DNA from: Aulosira sp. FACHB-615
GTDB lineage: Bacteria; Cyanobacteriota; Cyanobacteriia; Cyanobacteriales; Nostocaceae
Length of the DNA stretch: 64,000 nucleotides
NCBI RefSeq assembly: GCF_014698045.1
Contig: NZ_JACJSE010000006.1
Coordinates: forward strand, 248,001-312,000
Direction: 5' to 3'
Both the position numbers and the translations under genes were made by a program. The stretch's first letter is position 1. Every line of letters begins with the position of its first letter. Shown one piece after another: positions 17,103 to 27,069 of this stretch. The notes beneath the pieces were generated by a model. It made no database searches, had not been told where the DNA came from, and saw nothing but the letters and a program-made list of their open reading frames with translations.

Positions 17103-18563
17103 TTAATTTGATAAATAAGCTGGTAGGGTAATTGTAAATGTACTGCCTTCACCTAAACGCGATCGCACTGTTACATGACCATTCATACCTTCGACTAGGG
17201 TTTTAACTATTGATAGTCCTAAACCACAGCCACCGGTGGAACTGCTGCGGGCTTCATCGATGCGGTAAAATCGCTCAAAAATCCTGGACTGATGTTGTAA
17301 AGGAATACCATAGCCTTGGTCGCAAACTTCGATAATGGCTTGGTCGGCTTGTTGATAAAACTTGATAGTTACAGGGGTTTCTGGTGCAGAATATTTAAAA
17401 GCGTTATCAACTAAATTAATTAAAACTTGTTTGAGGCGGTTGTAGTCGGCTTTAGCGGCGATTGCTGGGTTAGTTGATTCAATGGTAATCTGGCGATCGC
17501 TATAAGTTTTCGCCATCACCACAACTTCGGTAATTAAGTCATTTAATGAGCAACTTTCGAGGCGAAATAGCAAATTACCACTATCCGCCCTGGCTAAATC
17601 AAGTAAATCTTGTAATAGTCGAATGGTGCGTTCGGCTTCGGCGGCGGCGGTGGCTAAAGCTTCTTGCTGCACTTCGGTTAAATTATGCTGTCGTCGCAAC
17701 ACACTTTGTAAGTAACCATGTACGATGGTCAGGGGTGTGCGTAATTCGTGAGATACATTACTGACAAATTGTCGCTCTTGTTCCCAAGATTGGAACAGCC
17801 GCGATAACATCATGTTGTAGGTTTGAGTTAATTCTCGAACTTCGCTAGGGGCATTTTCTAAATAAATTTGTGCTTGTCCTAAGTCTGCAAGGGAAATAAC
17901 TTCTGTCATTTGACTTAACTGACGTAGGGGTTGCAGGGAACGTTTAATGTAAAATGCGATCGCAACAGAAATAATTGTAATAGTGATAATACTGCCAATT
18001 CCCAAACTCTGCACAATCACTAAAAACATGCTTTGTTCTTGGGTAACATCCTGCACAACAAATAAAGTTCCCACAGTCTGATTTTGTAATCTCAAACTAC
18101 TCCCACACATCACAAAGTAGCTTTTACCCATTTCTTGAGCTATGGGTTTCATGGATGTCTGAGTTAAATTCATCAACTCAGCTACTTTTTTTGGTGGTAA
18201 TTTATTTAAATTATCTGACTGGGCTATTATCTGATTTTTAGGATTTTTCACCCATAAATATGTATTTGTAGTACTTAAATTATTAATTGCACTTTGCAGC
18301 CCATTCTCTTCAGGTATTATTTCTGTATAAAGCTCTACATAATAAGGCAAATGTTGAGTAATTTGTTGAATATTATTTTTATAACTATTAATTAAAAATT
18401 GCTGCATTTTCCAGCTTGTCCAGATAGCTAGGCTACCTAATCCTAAAGCCGAAACCGCAGCAATGCCAATTGTCAGTCGAACACGTAATGAAAAAGGATC
18501 AATTATCCGAAAGATTTTCTGAATTTGGTTCACTTCGGTGCTTGAGGGTTGGGTGTTAGACAA
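17103..18563 (-). CDS. Membrane sensor histidine kinase
   Basis: 486 aa. Two transmembrane helices (about 28-50 and 182-206) flank a periplasmic sensor of about 130 residues. Then HAMP (about 207-260), a HisKA domain with the phospho-acceptor His in FVSNVSHELRTPLTIVHGYL (about 266-285), and an HATPase: N-box LVDNAFKYS, G1 VCDQGYGIP, F-box FERFYRID, G2 GGCGLGLSIVKTLVEGMNG. All residues for autophosphorylation are present. There is no response regulator next to it. It overlaps the DUF4079-type gene upstream by 34 bases, so that membrane protein may be part of the sensing unit. Confidence 0.93.
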   Translation of the reverse strand: MSNTQPSSTEVNQIQKIFRIIDPFSLRVRLTIGIAAVSALGLGSLAIWTSWKMQQFLINSYKNNIQQITQHLPYYVELYTEIIPEENGLQSAINNLSTTNTYLWVKNPKNQIIAQSDNLNKLPPKKVAELMNLTQTSMKPIAQEMGKSYFVMCGSSLRLQNQTVGTLFVVQDVTQEQSMFLVIVQSLGIGSIITITIISVAIAFYIKRSLQPLRQLSQMTEVISLADLGQAQIYLENAPSEVRELTQTYNMMLSRLFQSWEQERQFVSNVSHELRTPLTIVHGYLQSVLRRQHNLTEVQQEALATAAAEAERTIRLLQDLLDLARADSGNLLFRLESCSLNDLITEVVVMAKTYSDRQITIESTNPAIAAKADYNRLKQVLINLVDNAFKYSAPETPVTIKFYQQADQAIIEVCDQGYGIPLQHQSRIFERFYRIDEARSSSTGGCGLGLSIVKTLVEGMNGHVTVRSRLGEGSTFTITLPAYLSN

Positions 18564-19243
18564 GTTTTATTCACATAATCGCACTGATAAATATAAGGTT
18601 CCTGCCAACTCAAGGGAATTTCTAATAAGTCTCTTGTACCTGTTAATCCTTGTCCAATAAACAGTAAAAGAGCAACACAGTTTAATATTGTATGAATTAC
18701 CCGCCAGCGATGGGACTTATAAATATCTTGCACAATTGCTAAGGAAAAAACCATCAGTAGAGATGCAGCAATGCCAATGTAGTAGTGTGACCAATACCAT
18801 TCATTAGTCCGCCGATAAACTCCATCTTGACAGCCGAGAACTACTAAACCAATACCTGTTAAGGTAGCAAAAATCGCTCGCCATGATTTATTTTTGGCTT
18901 GATAAATCAGTACTAAAGAAGCAATCGTCGCCAAAAACATTAATATGATAAAAATTACTTGGAAATTAGCAGTATTCCACAATTGCTTTTTGATAATGTT
19001 TTTACCAATGGGATATGCTAAACCGACTAATGTTAAGCCAACAACAGCACTGGTTAGCCAATCACCCAATTGTTTATGCTCTTTACCAACGACTGGCGGA
19101 ATTTTACTCTTACCTTCGGCTAAATTTTGTAACCGCCGTTGACGAGTTTGCCAAGCAAAGTTAACAACATTGCCAATTAACGGAAAGACAAAAATAACTG
19201 CGATCGCTGGATGTAAAAGCCCAAGAAAATCTGCTGTTTCCAT
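18530..19243 (-). CDS. DUF4079-type membrane protein
   Basis: 237 aa with about six hydrophobic segments. The start METADFLGLLHPAIAVIFVF and the QTRQRRLQ loop fit the cyanobacterial DUF4079 family. The HPA and WHRWRVIHTI histidines could bind haem as in cytochrome b561-like folds, but that is only a possibility. The gene's end overlaps the histidine kinase gene by 34 bases, so they are translated together and may work together in the membrane. Confidence 0.75.
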   Translation of the reverse strand: METADFLGLLHPAIAVIFVFPLIGNVVNFAWQTRQRRLQNLAEGKSKIPPVVGKEHKQLGDWLTSAVVGLTLVGLAYPIGKNIIKKQLWNTANFQVIFIILMFLATIASLVLIYQAKNKSWRAIFATLTGIGLVVLGCQDGVYRRTNEWYWSHYYIGIAASLLMVFSLAIVQDIYKSHRWRVIHTILNCVALLLFIGQGLTGTRDLLEIPLSWQEPYIYQCDYVNKTCLTPNPQAPK

Positions 19244-19385
19244 AAATCTTTTGTATTATAACTATTTTGAATTTGCAATGTGTTTAGTATTTAAAATTAA
19301 AAATTTTACCAAAAAAATACTAAATATTACAATCTGAAATATTCAAATATCAACCCATACAGTTAATTATGGGTTGAAATACTGT

Positions 19386-19853
19386 TTAACCACCCAGACT
19401 AGCATAACCAAAAGTAGCATTAAATTTACGACACCAAACCGCTACTGATCTATATCCAGACAAATTAAGATTTCCCGGTAAAGCATAGCTTTGGCTACCA
19501 CTAAATTTTCTTAAGCGACCAACTAAAACGTAATCTTTAGCTCTTAAACCATAGATTTTGGGCGCAGCAGAACGATGTAAAATTACGTACACATCAGGGC
19601 CGCTACTGGTTTTAAAATTCTGGCTAAATTGTAAATATCTGGTTCTGTTTCTGGTCACAATGCTAACTCTTCCGCGAGTTGCATGTTCGCCATTGCGGAA
19701 ATTAGCAGACTGACCTACAGCCGCAGCTAATTGATTAATTGAAGTTTGAGCAACAGGTGTAGAAGTTGATGCCTGATATGCGGTCACTTCTGAAATAGAA
19801 CCTAAACTAACAGTTGCAATCATCCCCAGGATAGCTAAACTCTGAAATTTCAT
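19386..19853 (-). CDS. Exported DM13-domain protein
   Basis: 155 aa. Signal peptide about 1-26 (MKFQSLAILGMIATVSLGSI). Residues about 45-150 match the DM13 domain (electron-transfer DM13): NFRNGEHATRGRVSIV, then FSQNFKTSSGPDVYVILH, ending VAVWCRKFNATFGYASL. DM13 is a cytochrome-like beta domain with a conserved Cys near the end (VWC), proposed to take part in redox chemistry outside the cytoplasm. An imperfect hairpin (19350-19377) follows the stop. Single gene. Confidence 0.85.
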   Translation of the reverse strand: MKFQSLAILGMIATVSLGSISEVTAYQASTSTPVAQTSINQLAAAVGQSANFRNGEHATRGRVSIVTRNRTRYLQFSQNFKTSSGPDVYVILHRSAAPKIYGLRAKDYVLVGRLRKFSGSQSYALPGNLNLSGYRSVAVWCRKFNATFGYASLGG

Positions 19854-20123
19854 AGTGTTTACATCCTCAATTACTGCTATATGAGAAGAATTTATAGCCG
19901 TCTTTGATGATGAATATTAAATTACGCTGAGAATTAGCTAAAAATTTGGTTCAGCCATTTTTATCAGAATTTAATTCTAGTTAATTTTACACTTAATTTT
20001 TAGCGAAAAAAGCTAACAAGATGATTTTTGTCCCGAATAATTGAACATAACTCTTGTGAATAGACTATATAATATTTCCATTCAAGTCAGTCAGATTTTT
20101 TAGTTATTTAGGAGATTAATCAA

Positions 20124-22418
20124 GTGCAGAAACCTGAACTTGCCAGAGTTAATCTTTTGAATCGAGGAGAGAAAAATAACGATGATTTAATTACACAAAG
20201 AGTTATTCTATTTCGCTTAGTGGCGTTCATACTTTTGAGCATTGTGATTTTATCTGGCTTGCTGGTAGCAGGTTGGTTTGCAGGTGAAATGACAATTAAT
20301 CAGTTTTTTGCTCAAATTCACACTTGGCAAATGCAGCCGCCAATGTGGTTAGAAGCGCCAATGGTACATAATAAATATTTACTTTCGCTCACATTAGCGT
20401 TGCTAGTCACAATGTTTGCGGTGATGAAACTGTCACCCCAACCGCGTGTTTGGTCACAAAGGTTAGTCGTTGGCATATTAATTATTTTGACTGTACGTTA
20501 TTTATTATGGCGATCGCTCTCTACCTTTAACTTGGCCGACCCCTTAAATGGCACAATTAGTTTAGGCTTATTCGTTCTAGAAATTGTGATCATTTCTAGC
20601 GGCTTGATTGAACTATTTTTAATGTTAAATATTAAAGAACGTCACCGGGAAGCCGATGAAAAATCCATCGAGGTGATTAATGGTGAGTTTACGCCATCTG
20701 TAGATATTTTGATTCCTACATATAACGAGCCAGAGTTTATTGTGCGGCGTACGATTATGGGTTGTCAAGCCCTAGATTATCCCGAAAAAAACATCTATCT
20801 TTTGGATGATAATCGGCGTACAGAAATGCGAGAATTAGCCGCCGAACTGGGATGTTACTACATCAGCCGCCCAAATAACCAACATGCCAAAGCCGGCAAC
20901 TTAAATAATGCCCTGACGCAAACTAGTAGTGAATTAATCGCTGTTTTTGATGCCGATTTTGTGCCTACCACTAACTTTCTCTTGCGGACTGTGGGTTTTT
21001 TTCAAGATGAAACCATAGCCATAGTGCAAACACCACAAAGTTTTTATAATGCTGACCCCATCGCCCGAAATCTTGGTTTAGAAAATATTCTCACCCCTGA
21101 TGAAGAAATTTTTCATCGCCATGTCCAATCAGTCCGAGATAATGTTGAAAGTGCAATTTGCGCGGGTACTTCTTTTGTAATGCGTCGTGCTGCATTAGAA
21201 AAAACTGGAGGATTTGTTACCGAATCTTTATCCGAAGATTATTTTACAGGCGTTAATTTAGCTGCTTATGGCTATCGCATTATTTATTTAAATGAATTAC
21301 TCAGTGCAGGTTTAGCCGCAGAAAACATCGCTGCTTATGCAACTCAACGTTTGCGCTGGGCGCAAGGTACACTCCAAGGGCTGTTTATTCAATCTAATCC
21401 GTTGATTCTGCCTGGATTGACTTTAACTCAAAGATTAGCTCATTTAGGAGGGTTTTTGAGTTGGTTTGCCAATGTCGCCCGAATTTCTTTTTTGTTAATG
21501 CCTTTGGCTTATTCATTTTTAGGTGTAATTCCCATTCGGGCAAACTTACCAGAATTAATTTATTTTTGGTTGCCTCTTTATGTAGTCAATTTAGCGGTAT
21601 TTGCTTGGTTAAATAAATATTCGCGTTCGGCGTTTTTATCTGATATTTATTTTTTGGTGTTATGTTTTCCGGTGGCTTGGACAGTTATTCAATCTTTGTT
21701 GCGTCCCTTTGGCACAGGATTTAAAGTTACACCTAAAGGACTAAGTAGCGATCGCTATACTTTTAACTGGAAATTAGCCTTACCTTTAATCATACTATTT
21801 ATCGGTACAGCTATTAGTTTGTGGCAGAATCTCTGTATGAGCGTACTCAAACAAATGATAGCCACCCAAGTGCCTGCAATGGCTGAACAAACTGTGGGTG
21901 TGGGTGTGGGTTGGTTGTGGAGTATCTATAACTTAATCATGATTGGTTCAGCGATTTTAGTTTTTTTAGATGCACCCAAGACAGATAAATTTGAATGGTT
22001 TGATTTACGGCGAGTCGTAGAGTTAAAAATTGGTAGTGAAAGTTTTTGGGGTGTCACCACAATGATGTCAGAAATTGGTGCAGAGATAGCACTGACTCAG
22101 CAACCACCCATCGATTTATTAGTTGGTCAAACAGTCAAAATCAAAATCGCTGAAGAAAACTTACAGCTAAAAGCAGAAGTTGTCCATCAAGGATTTGCTA
22201 ATGAGTTTCCGATTATTCGCCTCCAGTTTGAATCAGTCACTATTAGTCAACATCGTCATTTAGTAGAAATATTATTTTGTCGCCCTGGACAATGGAAGCG
22301 GCAAAATGCACCAGGAGAGTTAATTTCTCTCTGGTTAGTATTGAGAATATTGCTCAAACCCCGCTTTATTTTTAATCGCAAAATTGATGTTAGTCCGATG
22401 GTTGTGGCTAAGGTTTAA
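20124..22418 (+). CDS. Cellulose synthase catalytic subunit (BcsA-type, GT2)
   Basis: 764 aa, GTG start with an AGGAG site 12 bases upstream. About eight transmembrane helices surround a family 2 glycosyltransferase domain: substrate Asp pair LLDDNRR (227-232), DAD in VFDADFVPT (276-278), base in LSEDYFTG (ED 371-372) and QRLRW (408-412). All four processive-synthase motifs are intact. The C-terminal part (about 640-745) is a PilZ-like domain, as in c-di-GMP-activated BcsA, though the RxxxR start is not obvious. It polymerises UDP-glucose into beta-1,4-glucan and extrudes it. No bcsB, bcsZ or other partner gene is adjacent. Confidence 0.9.
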   Translation: MQKPELARVNLLNRGEKNNDDLITQRVILFRLVAFILLSIVILSGLLVAGWFAGEMTINQFFAQIHTWQMQPPMWLEAPMVHNKYLLSLTLALLVTMFAVMKLSPQPRVWSQRLVVGILIILTVRYLLWRSLSTFNLADPLNGTISLGLFVLEIVIISSGLIELFLMLNIKERHREADEKSIEVINGEFTPSVDILIPTYNEPEFIVRRTIMGCQALDYPEKNIYLLDDNRRTEMRELAAELGCYYISRPNNQHAKAGNLNNALTQTSSELIAVFDADFVPTTNFLLRTVGFFQDETIAIVQTPQSFYNADPIARNLGLENILTPDEEIFHRHVQSVRDNVESAICAGTSFVMRRAALEKTGGFVTESLSEDYFTGVNLAAYGYRIIYLNELLSAGLAAENIAAYATQRLRWAQGTLQGLFIQSNPLILPGLTLTQRLAHLGGFLSWFANVARISFLLMPLAYSFLGVIPIRANLPELIYFWLPLYVVNLAVFAWLNKYSRSAFLSDIYFLVLCFPVAWTVIQSLLRPFGTGFKVTPKGLSSDRYTFNWKLALPLIILFIGTAISLWQNLCMSVLKQMIATQVPAMAEQTVGVGVGWLWSIYNLIMIGSAILVFLDAPKTDKFEWFDLRRVVELKIGSESFWGVTTMMSEIGAEIALTQQPPIDLLVGQTVKIKIAEENLQLKAEVVHQGFANEFPIIRLQFESVTISQHRHLVEILFCRPGQWKRQNAPGELISLWLVLRILLKPRFIFNRKIDVSPMVVAKV

Positions 22419-22787
22419 GAGGTTGTTTGAAAACTATAGTAATCCGGTTTGATTTCTGAATTTATTTGTGTAGGTAGGGAATAGGGAATGGGGAGTCGGG
22501 AGTAGGAAAGAAGCCCTGATCTGAGTGTACTGATTTTTTTCCCAAATCAAATATGAGTCCTATATTTGGTTAAGTAAGTCGGTTGGAAAAAACATAACTA
22601 TATTAAGAAAAGTAAATTAAACTAAAACTCTCTTTCCTCCTGCCTTTTCCCAACTACAAATATTTACGTCGCTCTACTTATGATGGTCAGCACTTCTAGA
22701 TTCCCCCTCATCCCTCTTTAGTTTGGTGTTGGGTAGCGGTACAATCTACAATTGCGCCACCACCCAACCTACTTTTTTTGAGATGTT
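22419..22787. other. Intergenic
   Basis: No gene seen. It holds low-complexity 'GGGAATAGGGAATGGGGAGT' type DNA (22475-22510) and leads into the 135-bp transposon-like repeat at 22788-22922. Confidence 0.5.
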
Positions 22788-22922
22788 ACGTGGTGTGCAA
22801 CTTTCTCTCAAACCTAACCCCCAACCCCTTCCCTACAAGGGAAGGGGGGCAAGATTCAAAGCCTCTCCCCGAAGCGGAGAGAGGTTTGGAGAGGGGTTTC
22901 AAAAATAAGTTGCACATCGCGT
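22788..22922 (+). repeat. MITE-like element with TIRs and target duplication
   Basis: 135 bp. Imperfect 14-bp terminal inverted repeats (ACGTGGTGTGCAAC at 22788, GTTGCACATCGCGT ending 22922) and a flanking direct duplication GATGTT (22782-22787 and 22923-22928). The interior is C/G-rich palindromic DNA. A 110-bp relative covering the interior and the right end lies at 53475-53584. No coding capacity. Confidence 0.75.
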
Positions 22923-22926
22923 GATG

Positions 22927-24273
22927 TTATTCCCCAGTAATGGAAAGTCCATCAACCCAAACTCTCGGAGAAACACCGCCTGGGGTTAATTCGACTTCTT
23001 TTTCTAGGTAAACAATTGACTTGAGAACTTCTAAGAAATCACCAGCAACAGTGGCTGATTCTATACTTGTCTTCTCGCCTTTGTTAATTAACCAACCATC
23101 AAAAGGTAAAGAAAAGGAACCTTGTAAAGCTTTCACCCCAGCGTGCAGAGCATGTAAATCATCAATTAAAATGACATTTTCCGCAGTTGCTAAACTAAAT
23201 TCTTGCTCAGGAGTTGCAGCAGCAAAGATATGATAGAAGTTAGGACTGACGCTAACTTTTGCACCAATACTTGCATTACCTGTTGGTTGAGCATTGAATC
23301 TTTTGGCAGTACCGGCACTGTGAAGAAAGCCTGTAAGTACACCATTTTCAATCAATTTTACCTGACGAGTTGGTGTTCCTTCGCCGTCAAAAGTTTCGGC
23401 AGCAATATTAGCCGGATGCAGTGCATCATCGTAGACTGAAAGTAATGGTGAAGCAATTTCTTTGCCTAAATCATCAGGTGTAGACAAACTTTGCTTATCT
23501 AGAATGCTTTGAGCATTGAATAAATTAGAAAAAGCACTCAACAAGTTTAAAAAAGCATCGGGAGAGAAGACAACTAAATATTTACCAGACTTGATTTTTT
23601 CGTAGTTTAAGTGACTGATAGTTTTGTCTGCGGCTTCTTTGATGCAACCATTAATATCTAGTTCTGCAACACTACGGCTGATTCTAAAACTATTCCCGCT
23701 ACGAGGTTTTTTATCTTCTTCTTCTGTTTTGCTGTACAGATAAACTGAGGCGATGGAGTTAGACTCAGTTCTAACTGCACCATCACTATTGAGATAAAAT
23801 CTGTCAATATCTCTTTGTGCTAAACCGTTATAAGGTACGCCTTGAATTGCTGGATGAGCCGAAAGTAATTCTTTTTCTGCTACCAATAGTTTTTCTATTA
23901 GTTCAGAAACTGGAGCTTGGGGAGCTTTATCTTCGGATGGATGAGCAATAGGAACTGTTGCTTCTGGGCTGAAATCTGGAACGTTTTCTTTAACACCAAA
24001 AAAACTAGCTTCGTAGGCAGTTTTTAAGGCTAATTCTAAGCCTTTGGGGTCTACATCTGTGGTGCTGGTAATCCCAATAGTGTTTTGTTCGTTCCACACA
24101 CGTACAGTAACACCAGAGCGATTGGAAGCTTTAACTTGTTTTGGCTCACCTTGATCTACTTGCACGCTCGTTTCGTCTATGGTTGAGCCATAAATGTCGA
24201 ATTTTTTGATGCCAAGTTTATCAGCGTTTTCTTTGGCGTAATTGGCGATTTCTGTGATATTAGGCATAGTCAA
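22927..24273 (-). CDS. pmbA: TldE/PmbA-type subunit of the TldD/E metalloprotease
   Basis: 448 aa. The sequence (GVTVRVWNEQNTIGITSTTD, GVLTGFLHSAGTAKRFNAQP, GGVSPRVWVDGLSITGE) matches the PmbA/TldE branch of the U62 family, which lacks the metal-binding HExxxH of TldD and acts as its partner. In bacteria the TldD-TldE heterodimer degrades unfolded peptides, for example processing of modified peptides and toxins. The tldD gene lies 200 bases upstream on the same strand, so they are likely co-expressed. Confidence 0.92.
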   Translation of the reverse strand: MTMPNITEIANYAKENADKLGIKKFDIYGSTIDETSVQVDQGEPKQVKASNRSGVTVRVWNEQNTIGITSTTDVDPKGLELALKTAYEASFFGVKENVPDFSPEATVPIAHPSEDKAPQAPVSELIEKLLVAEKELLSAHPAIQGVPYNGLAQRDIDRFYLNSDGAVRTESNSIASVYLYSKTEEEDKKPRSGNSFRISRSVAELDINGCIKEAADKTISHLNYEKIKSGKYLVVFSPDAFLNLLSAFSNLFNAQSILDKQSLSTPDDLGKEIASPLLSVYDDALHPANIAAETFDGEGTPTRQVKLIENGVLTGFLHSAGTAKRFNAQPTGNASIGAKVSVSPNFYHIFAAATPEQEFSLATAENVILIDDLHALHAGVKALQGSFSLPFDGWLINKGEKTSIESATVAGDFLEVLKSIVYLEKEVELTPGGVSPRVWVDGLSITGE

Positions 24274-24472
24274 ATTTTAGATTTTGGATTTTAAATTAGG
24301 CGTTGCATAATTGCGGGATGATTTATCTCACGCAGAGGCGCAAAGACGCAGAGAGAATAAGGAGTTAAAAATTTCCAAGACATCAAATTCATCTCCTCAT
24401 TCAGCAATGCCTTAAATTAACCGCAGATGGACGCAGATATCTGTGTACATCTGTGGTTTGATATGTGGATGA

Positions 24473-25945
24473 TTAACGTCCACCTACAGTAATAGAATCA
24501 ACTTTGATGTGTGGTTGTCCAACTGTGGTGTAGATACTGCCGCTAACAGAACCGCAGAAGCCGGGAGCTAATTCTAAATCTTGAGAACACATAGAAATTT
24601 TATTCATAATTTCCTTGGCTTCACCGATTAAAATTGCGCCTTTTAATGGTTTAGTAATTTTGCCATTTTCTATTAAGTAAGCTTCATCAACACTAAAGTT
24701 AAATTGGCCTGTAGCGCCAACACTACCGCCACCCATTTTTTTACAGTAAATGCCTTTATCAATGGAGGCAAATAAATCTTCGTTGGTGTATTCGCCAGTG
24801 GCAATATAAGTGTTACGCATCCGGCTGGCAGCAGCAAAGGTATAATTTTGACGGCGGCCGCTACCTGTTCTGGGGTGTCCGGTGCGCCAAGAACCTGCTC
24901 TATCTGCTAAGAAGTTTTTGAGAACGCCTTTTTCTATGAGTAGTGTTCTTTGTGCCGGCATACCTTCATCATCCATATCGATTGTTCCGAAGGCATTGTC
25001 AGAACGACCTTCATCCCAAGCTGTTAAACTTTCGTGGGCGATTTTTTCGCCTTTTTTATCAGCAAAGGGGGTGGTGTTGCGCTCGATTTGAGTGGTTTCT
25101 AGTAGGTGTCCGCAGGCTTCGTGGAAGATTACGCCGCCAAAATGATTGGCCATGATGATGGGGTAAGTACCAGATTCTACGTAATCTGCATACAGCATTT
25201 TGCCAGCAGATTCAGCTATCTGCTCGGCGGCTTGGGTGTAGTCCCAAGTTTTCAGGAAGTTAGGATCGCTGGTATTGCCGGCACGTTCACCAATGGAAGA
25301 ACGATTTGCACCATCGGTAGACAATAAGTTAAATCCTACCGATTGGGTGAGGCGAATGTCACGGGCAAAGGTGCCATCACTAGATGCGACTAAAATTTCT
25401 TGCCAGTCTCGGAAATAAGTGGCGCGGCGAGATTGGATATGGCTGGCTTTTTTGTTCAGAGCCGCAGTTCCATCTAAGAGAACTTCGCCCATTTCGCGGA
25501 TAGAGCTACACAGTTCTAGCCAACCATCTTTGCCTCTTTTGCTGGCGTAGTCGCGCAGTAATTCCAGGTTGATTTCTGGGATGAAGGAATAAGGGGCGGG
25601 TAGTTGTAACCCTAAAATGGAAAGTCCTTTTTCTAAAGCTGCTTTTAAGCCAGTAAAGGAAAGGTCGTTGGTATTAACGTAGCAGTCGGCTTTGCCACGA
25701 AATACTCTGACACCTGCACCTGTGGACAAATTAGGCGAAATGCTGGTGATGGCATCGTCTTCTGCTAAACAATTAATGTAGTTGCGGCGCTCTAAGAAAA
25801 ATTCAACGAAGTCAGCACCGGCGGCGCGTCCTAGTCCCAAAAGGGTTGCCAGGGGGGCTTCCCATGTTTCATCGAATCGTTCTGTCGTGGAGGAATATTT
25901 TAAAGTTGGTAGTTGGTTCGAGAGAAGTAGGGTACTTGTAAGCAT
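24473..25945 (-). CDS. tldD: TldD metalloprotease subunit
   Basis: 490 aa. The zinc motif HEACGHLLE (HExxxH, about residues 270-278) follows NHFGGVIF, as in TldD of the U62 family; also GTIDMDDEGMPAQRTLLIEK and YTFAAASRMRNTYI. It forms the catalytic half of the TldD/TldE peptidase with the gene downstream (22927-24273). The start is taken at the first ATG (25945). The 199 bases between the two genes hold only a small 'CGCAGAGGCGCAAAGACGCA'-type repeat. Confidence 0.94.
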   Translation of the reverse strand: MLTSTLLLSNQLPTLKYSSTTERFDETWEAPLATLLGLGRAAGADFVEFFLERRNYINCLAEDDAITSISPNLSTGAGVRVFRGKADCYVNTNDLSFTGLKAALEKGLSILGLQLPAPYSFIPEINLELLRDYASKRGKDGWLELCSSIREMGEVLLDGTAALNKKASHIQSRRATYFRDWQEILVASSDGTFARDIRLTQSVGFNLLSTDGANRSSIGERAGNTSDPNFLKTWDYTQAAEQIAESAGKMLYADYVESGTYPIIMANHFGGVIFHEACGHLLETTQIERNTTPFADKKGEKIAHESLTAWDEGRSDNAFGTIDMDDEGMPAQRTLLIEKGVLKNFLADRAGSWRTGHPRTGSGRRQNYTFAAASRMRNTYIATGEYTNEDLFASIDKGIYCKKMGGGSVGATGQFNFSVDEAYLIENGKITKPLKGAILIGEAKEIMNKISMCSQDLELAPGFCGSVSGSIYTTVGQPHIKVDSITVGGR

Positions 25946-26148
25946 GGGTAGCCTCGTCTGCTGGCAGAATTTCAGGGATTTAACTGAAAAATCCTAGTGT
26001 GTTAACTCTAGCAAATTTACCAAAATGCCGGAGGTAGTGGTTCGACTGCGCTCACCAAGCAAGGACAGGGGAGATGGGTTTTTGATTGCAATTTCCATGT
26101 ATATACATAAAATTACTGGAGTACTTCCATGTATATACAAAAAATAGA

Positions 26149-27012
26149 TTAATCCTGTCTATTTACCTCTGGATTTTTACCCTCTTGCGCCCCGCCTTTC
26201 AAGTCTTCTTGACGGGCAAAGATTTCAATCATTTCACTACGGGTAAGGTTATTTTCCGCAGCTAATTCTGCGAGTTTTTCCCAGGCTGTATCTGTGAGTC
26301 GAATTGACCTTAACTGTTTAGTTTCTGATTTGTAATCTGTTTGAAATTTGCCGGAGGATGTACGTTTACGTCTTGGTGTTTTCTGTCTTGTACCAGTATA
26401 TTTATCTGCGAGTTCAGTTTTAGGCGTTAGGTTAATGGTGATTAATTTAACTAAGTTATCAATTAGGCGATCGCGCTCCATTGGCACAATTTCTTGACCA
26501 TGTAGCATATACTGAAGAATCATAAAATGTACTAATGCACCAATAAATATACGTGCAGCTACTAAAGGATCAGGTAATTGCAGTTCTGGATGGGCGGTAA
26601 AATATTCACTCAGCGAATCGAAACCGGGTTTTTCGATATGTTTGAGGAAAATTTGCGCTAAGGAAGGAAATCGCCCAGATTCTCCAATAATTAATCTCAC
26701 GAAGTTTAGAGCTTCTTGTTCACTAGTCCCTTTATCTAAGACATTGATGGCTAAACGCCGCAACAAAATTTGTGGGTCGTCTTGGTAAAATTGCGGGTCT
26801 TGATAGTTAAATAGTGGCAGAATTTTTTTCCGTGCTAATTGCTCTACAAGGGCTGCAAATAAAGTTTCTTTATCTCGAAAGTAGCTGTAGATAGTTGTTT
26901 TTGATACTCCTGCTGCGGCTGCAACTTTATCCATTGTTGTCGCTGCATAGCCGTTTTTGAGAAACTCTTGCATTGCTCCAGCGAGAATAGCATCAATTTT
27001 TTCATTGCTCAT
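26149..27012 (-). CDS. TetR-family regulator with an RHH-like C-terminal arm
   Basis: 287 aa, longer than the usual about 200. TetR helix-turn-helix at about 5-50 (IDAILAGAMQEFLKNGYAAT then VAAAAGVSKTTIYSYFRDKE), ligand domain to about 205, then a basic linker (TRQKTPRRKRTSSGK) and a segment SIRLTDTAWEKLAELAAEN then NLTRSEMIEIFARQ (about 236-270) with the strand-helix-helix pattern of ribbon-helix-helix DNA-binding proteins. It is divergent from the devBCA-type operon. Three GTTTAGT half-sites lie between the two (27070-27109), so it probably represses that exporter and itself. Confidence 0.82.
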   Translation of the reverse strand: MSNEKIDAILAGAMQEFLKNGYAATTMDKVAAAAGVSKTTIYSYFRDKETLFAALVEQLARKKILPLFNYQDPQFYQDDPQILLRRLAINVLDKGTSEQEALNFVRLIIGESGRFPSLAQIFLKHIEKPGFDSLSEYFTAHPELQLPDPLVAARIFIGALVHFMILQYMLHGQEIVPMERDRLIDNLVKLITINLTPKTELADKYTGTRQKTPRRKRTSSGKFQTDYKSETKQLRSIRLTDTAWEKLAELAAENNLTRSEMIEIFARQEDLKGGAQEGKNPEVNRQD

Positions 27013-27069
27013 TGGTCATTTCGCCTAAAAATTTTCGAGTGACTCTTGACATTACTGGAATGAACAGTT

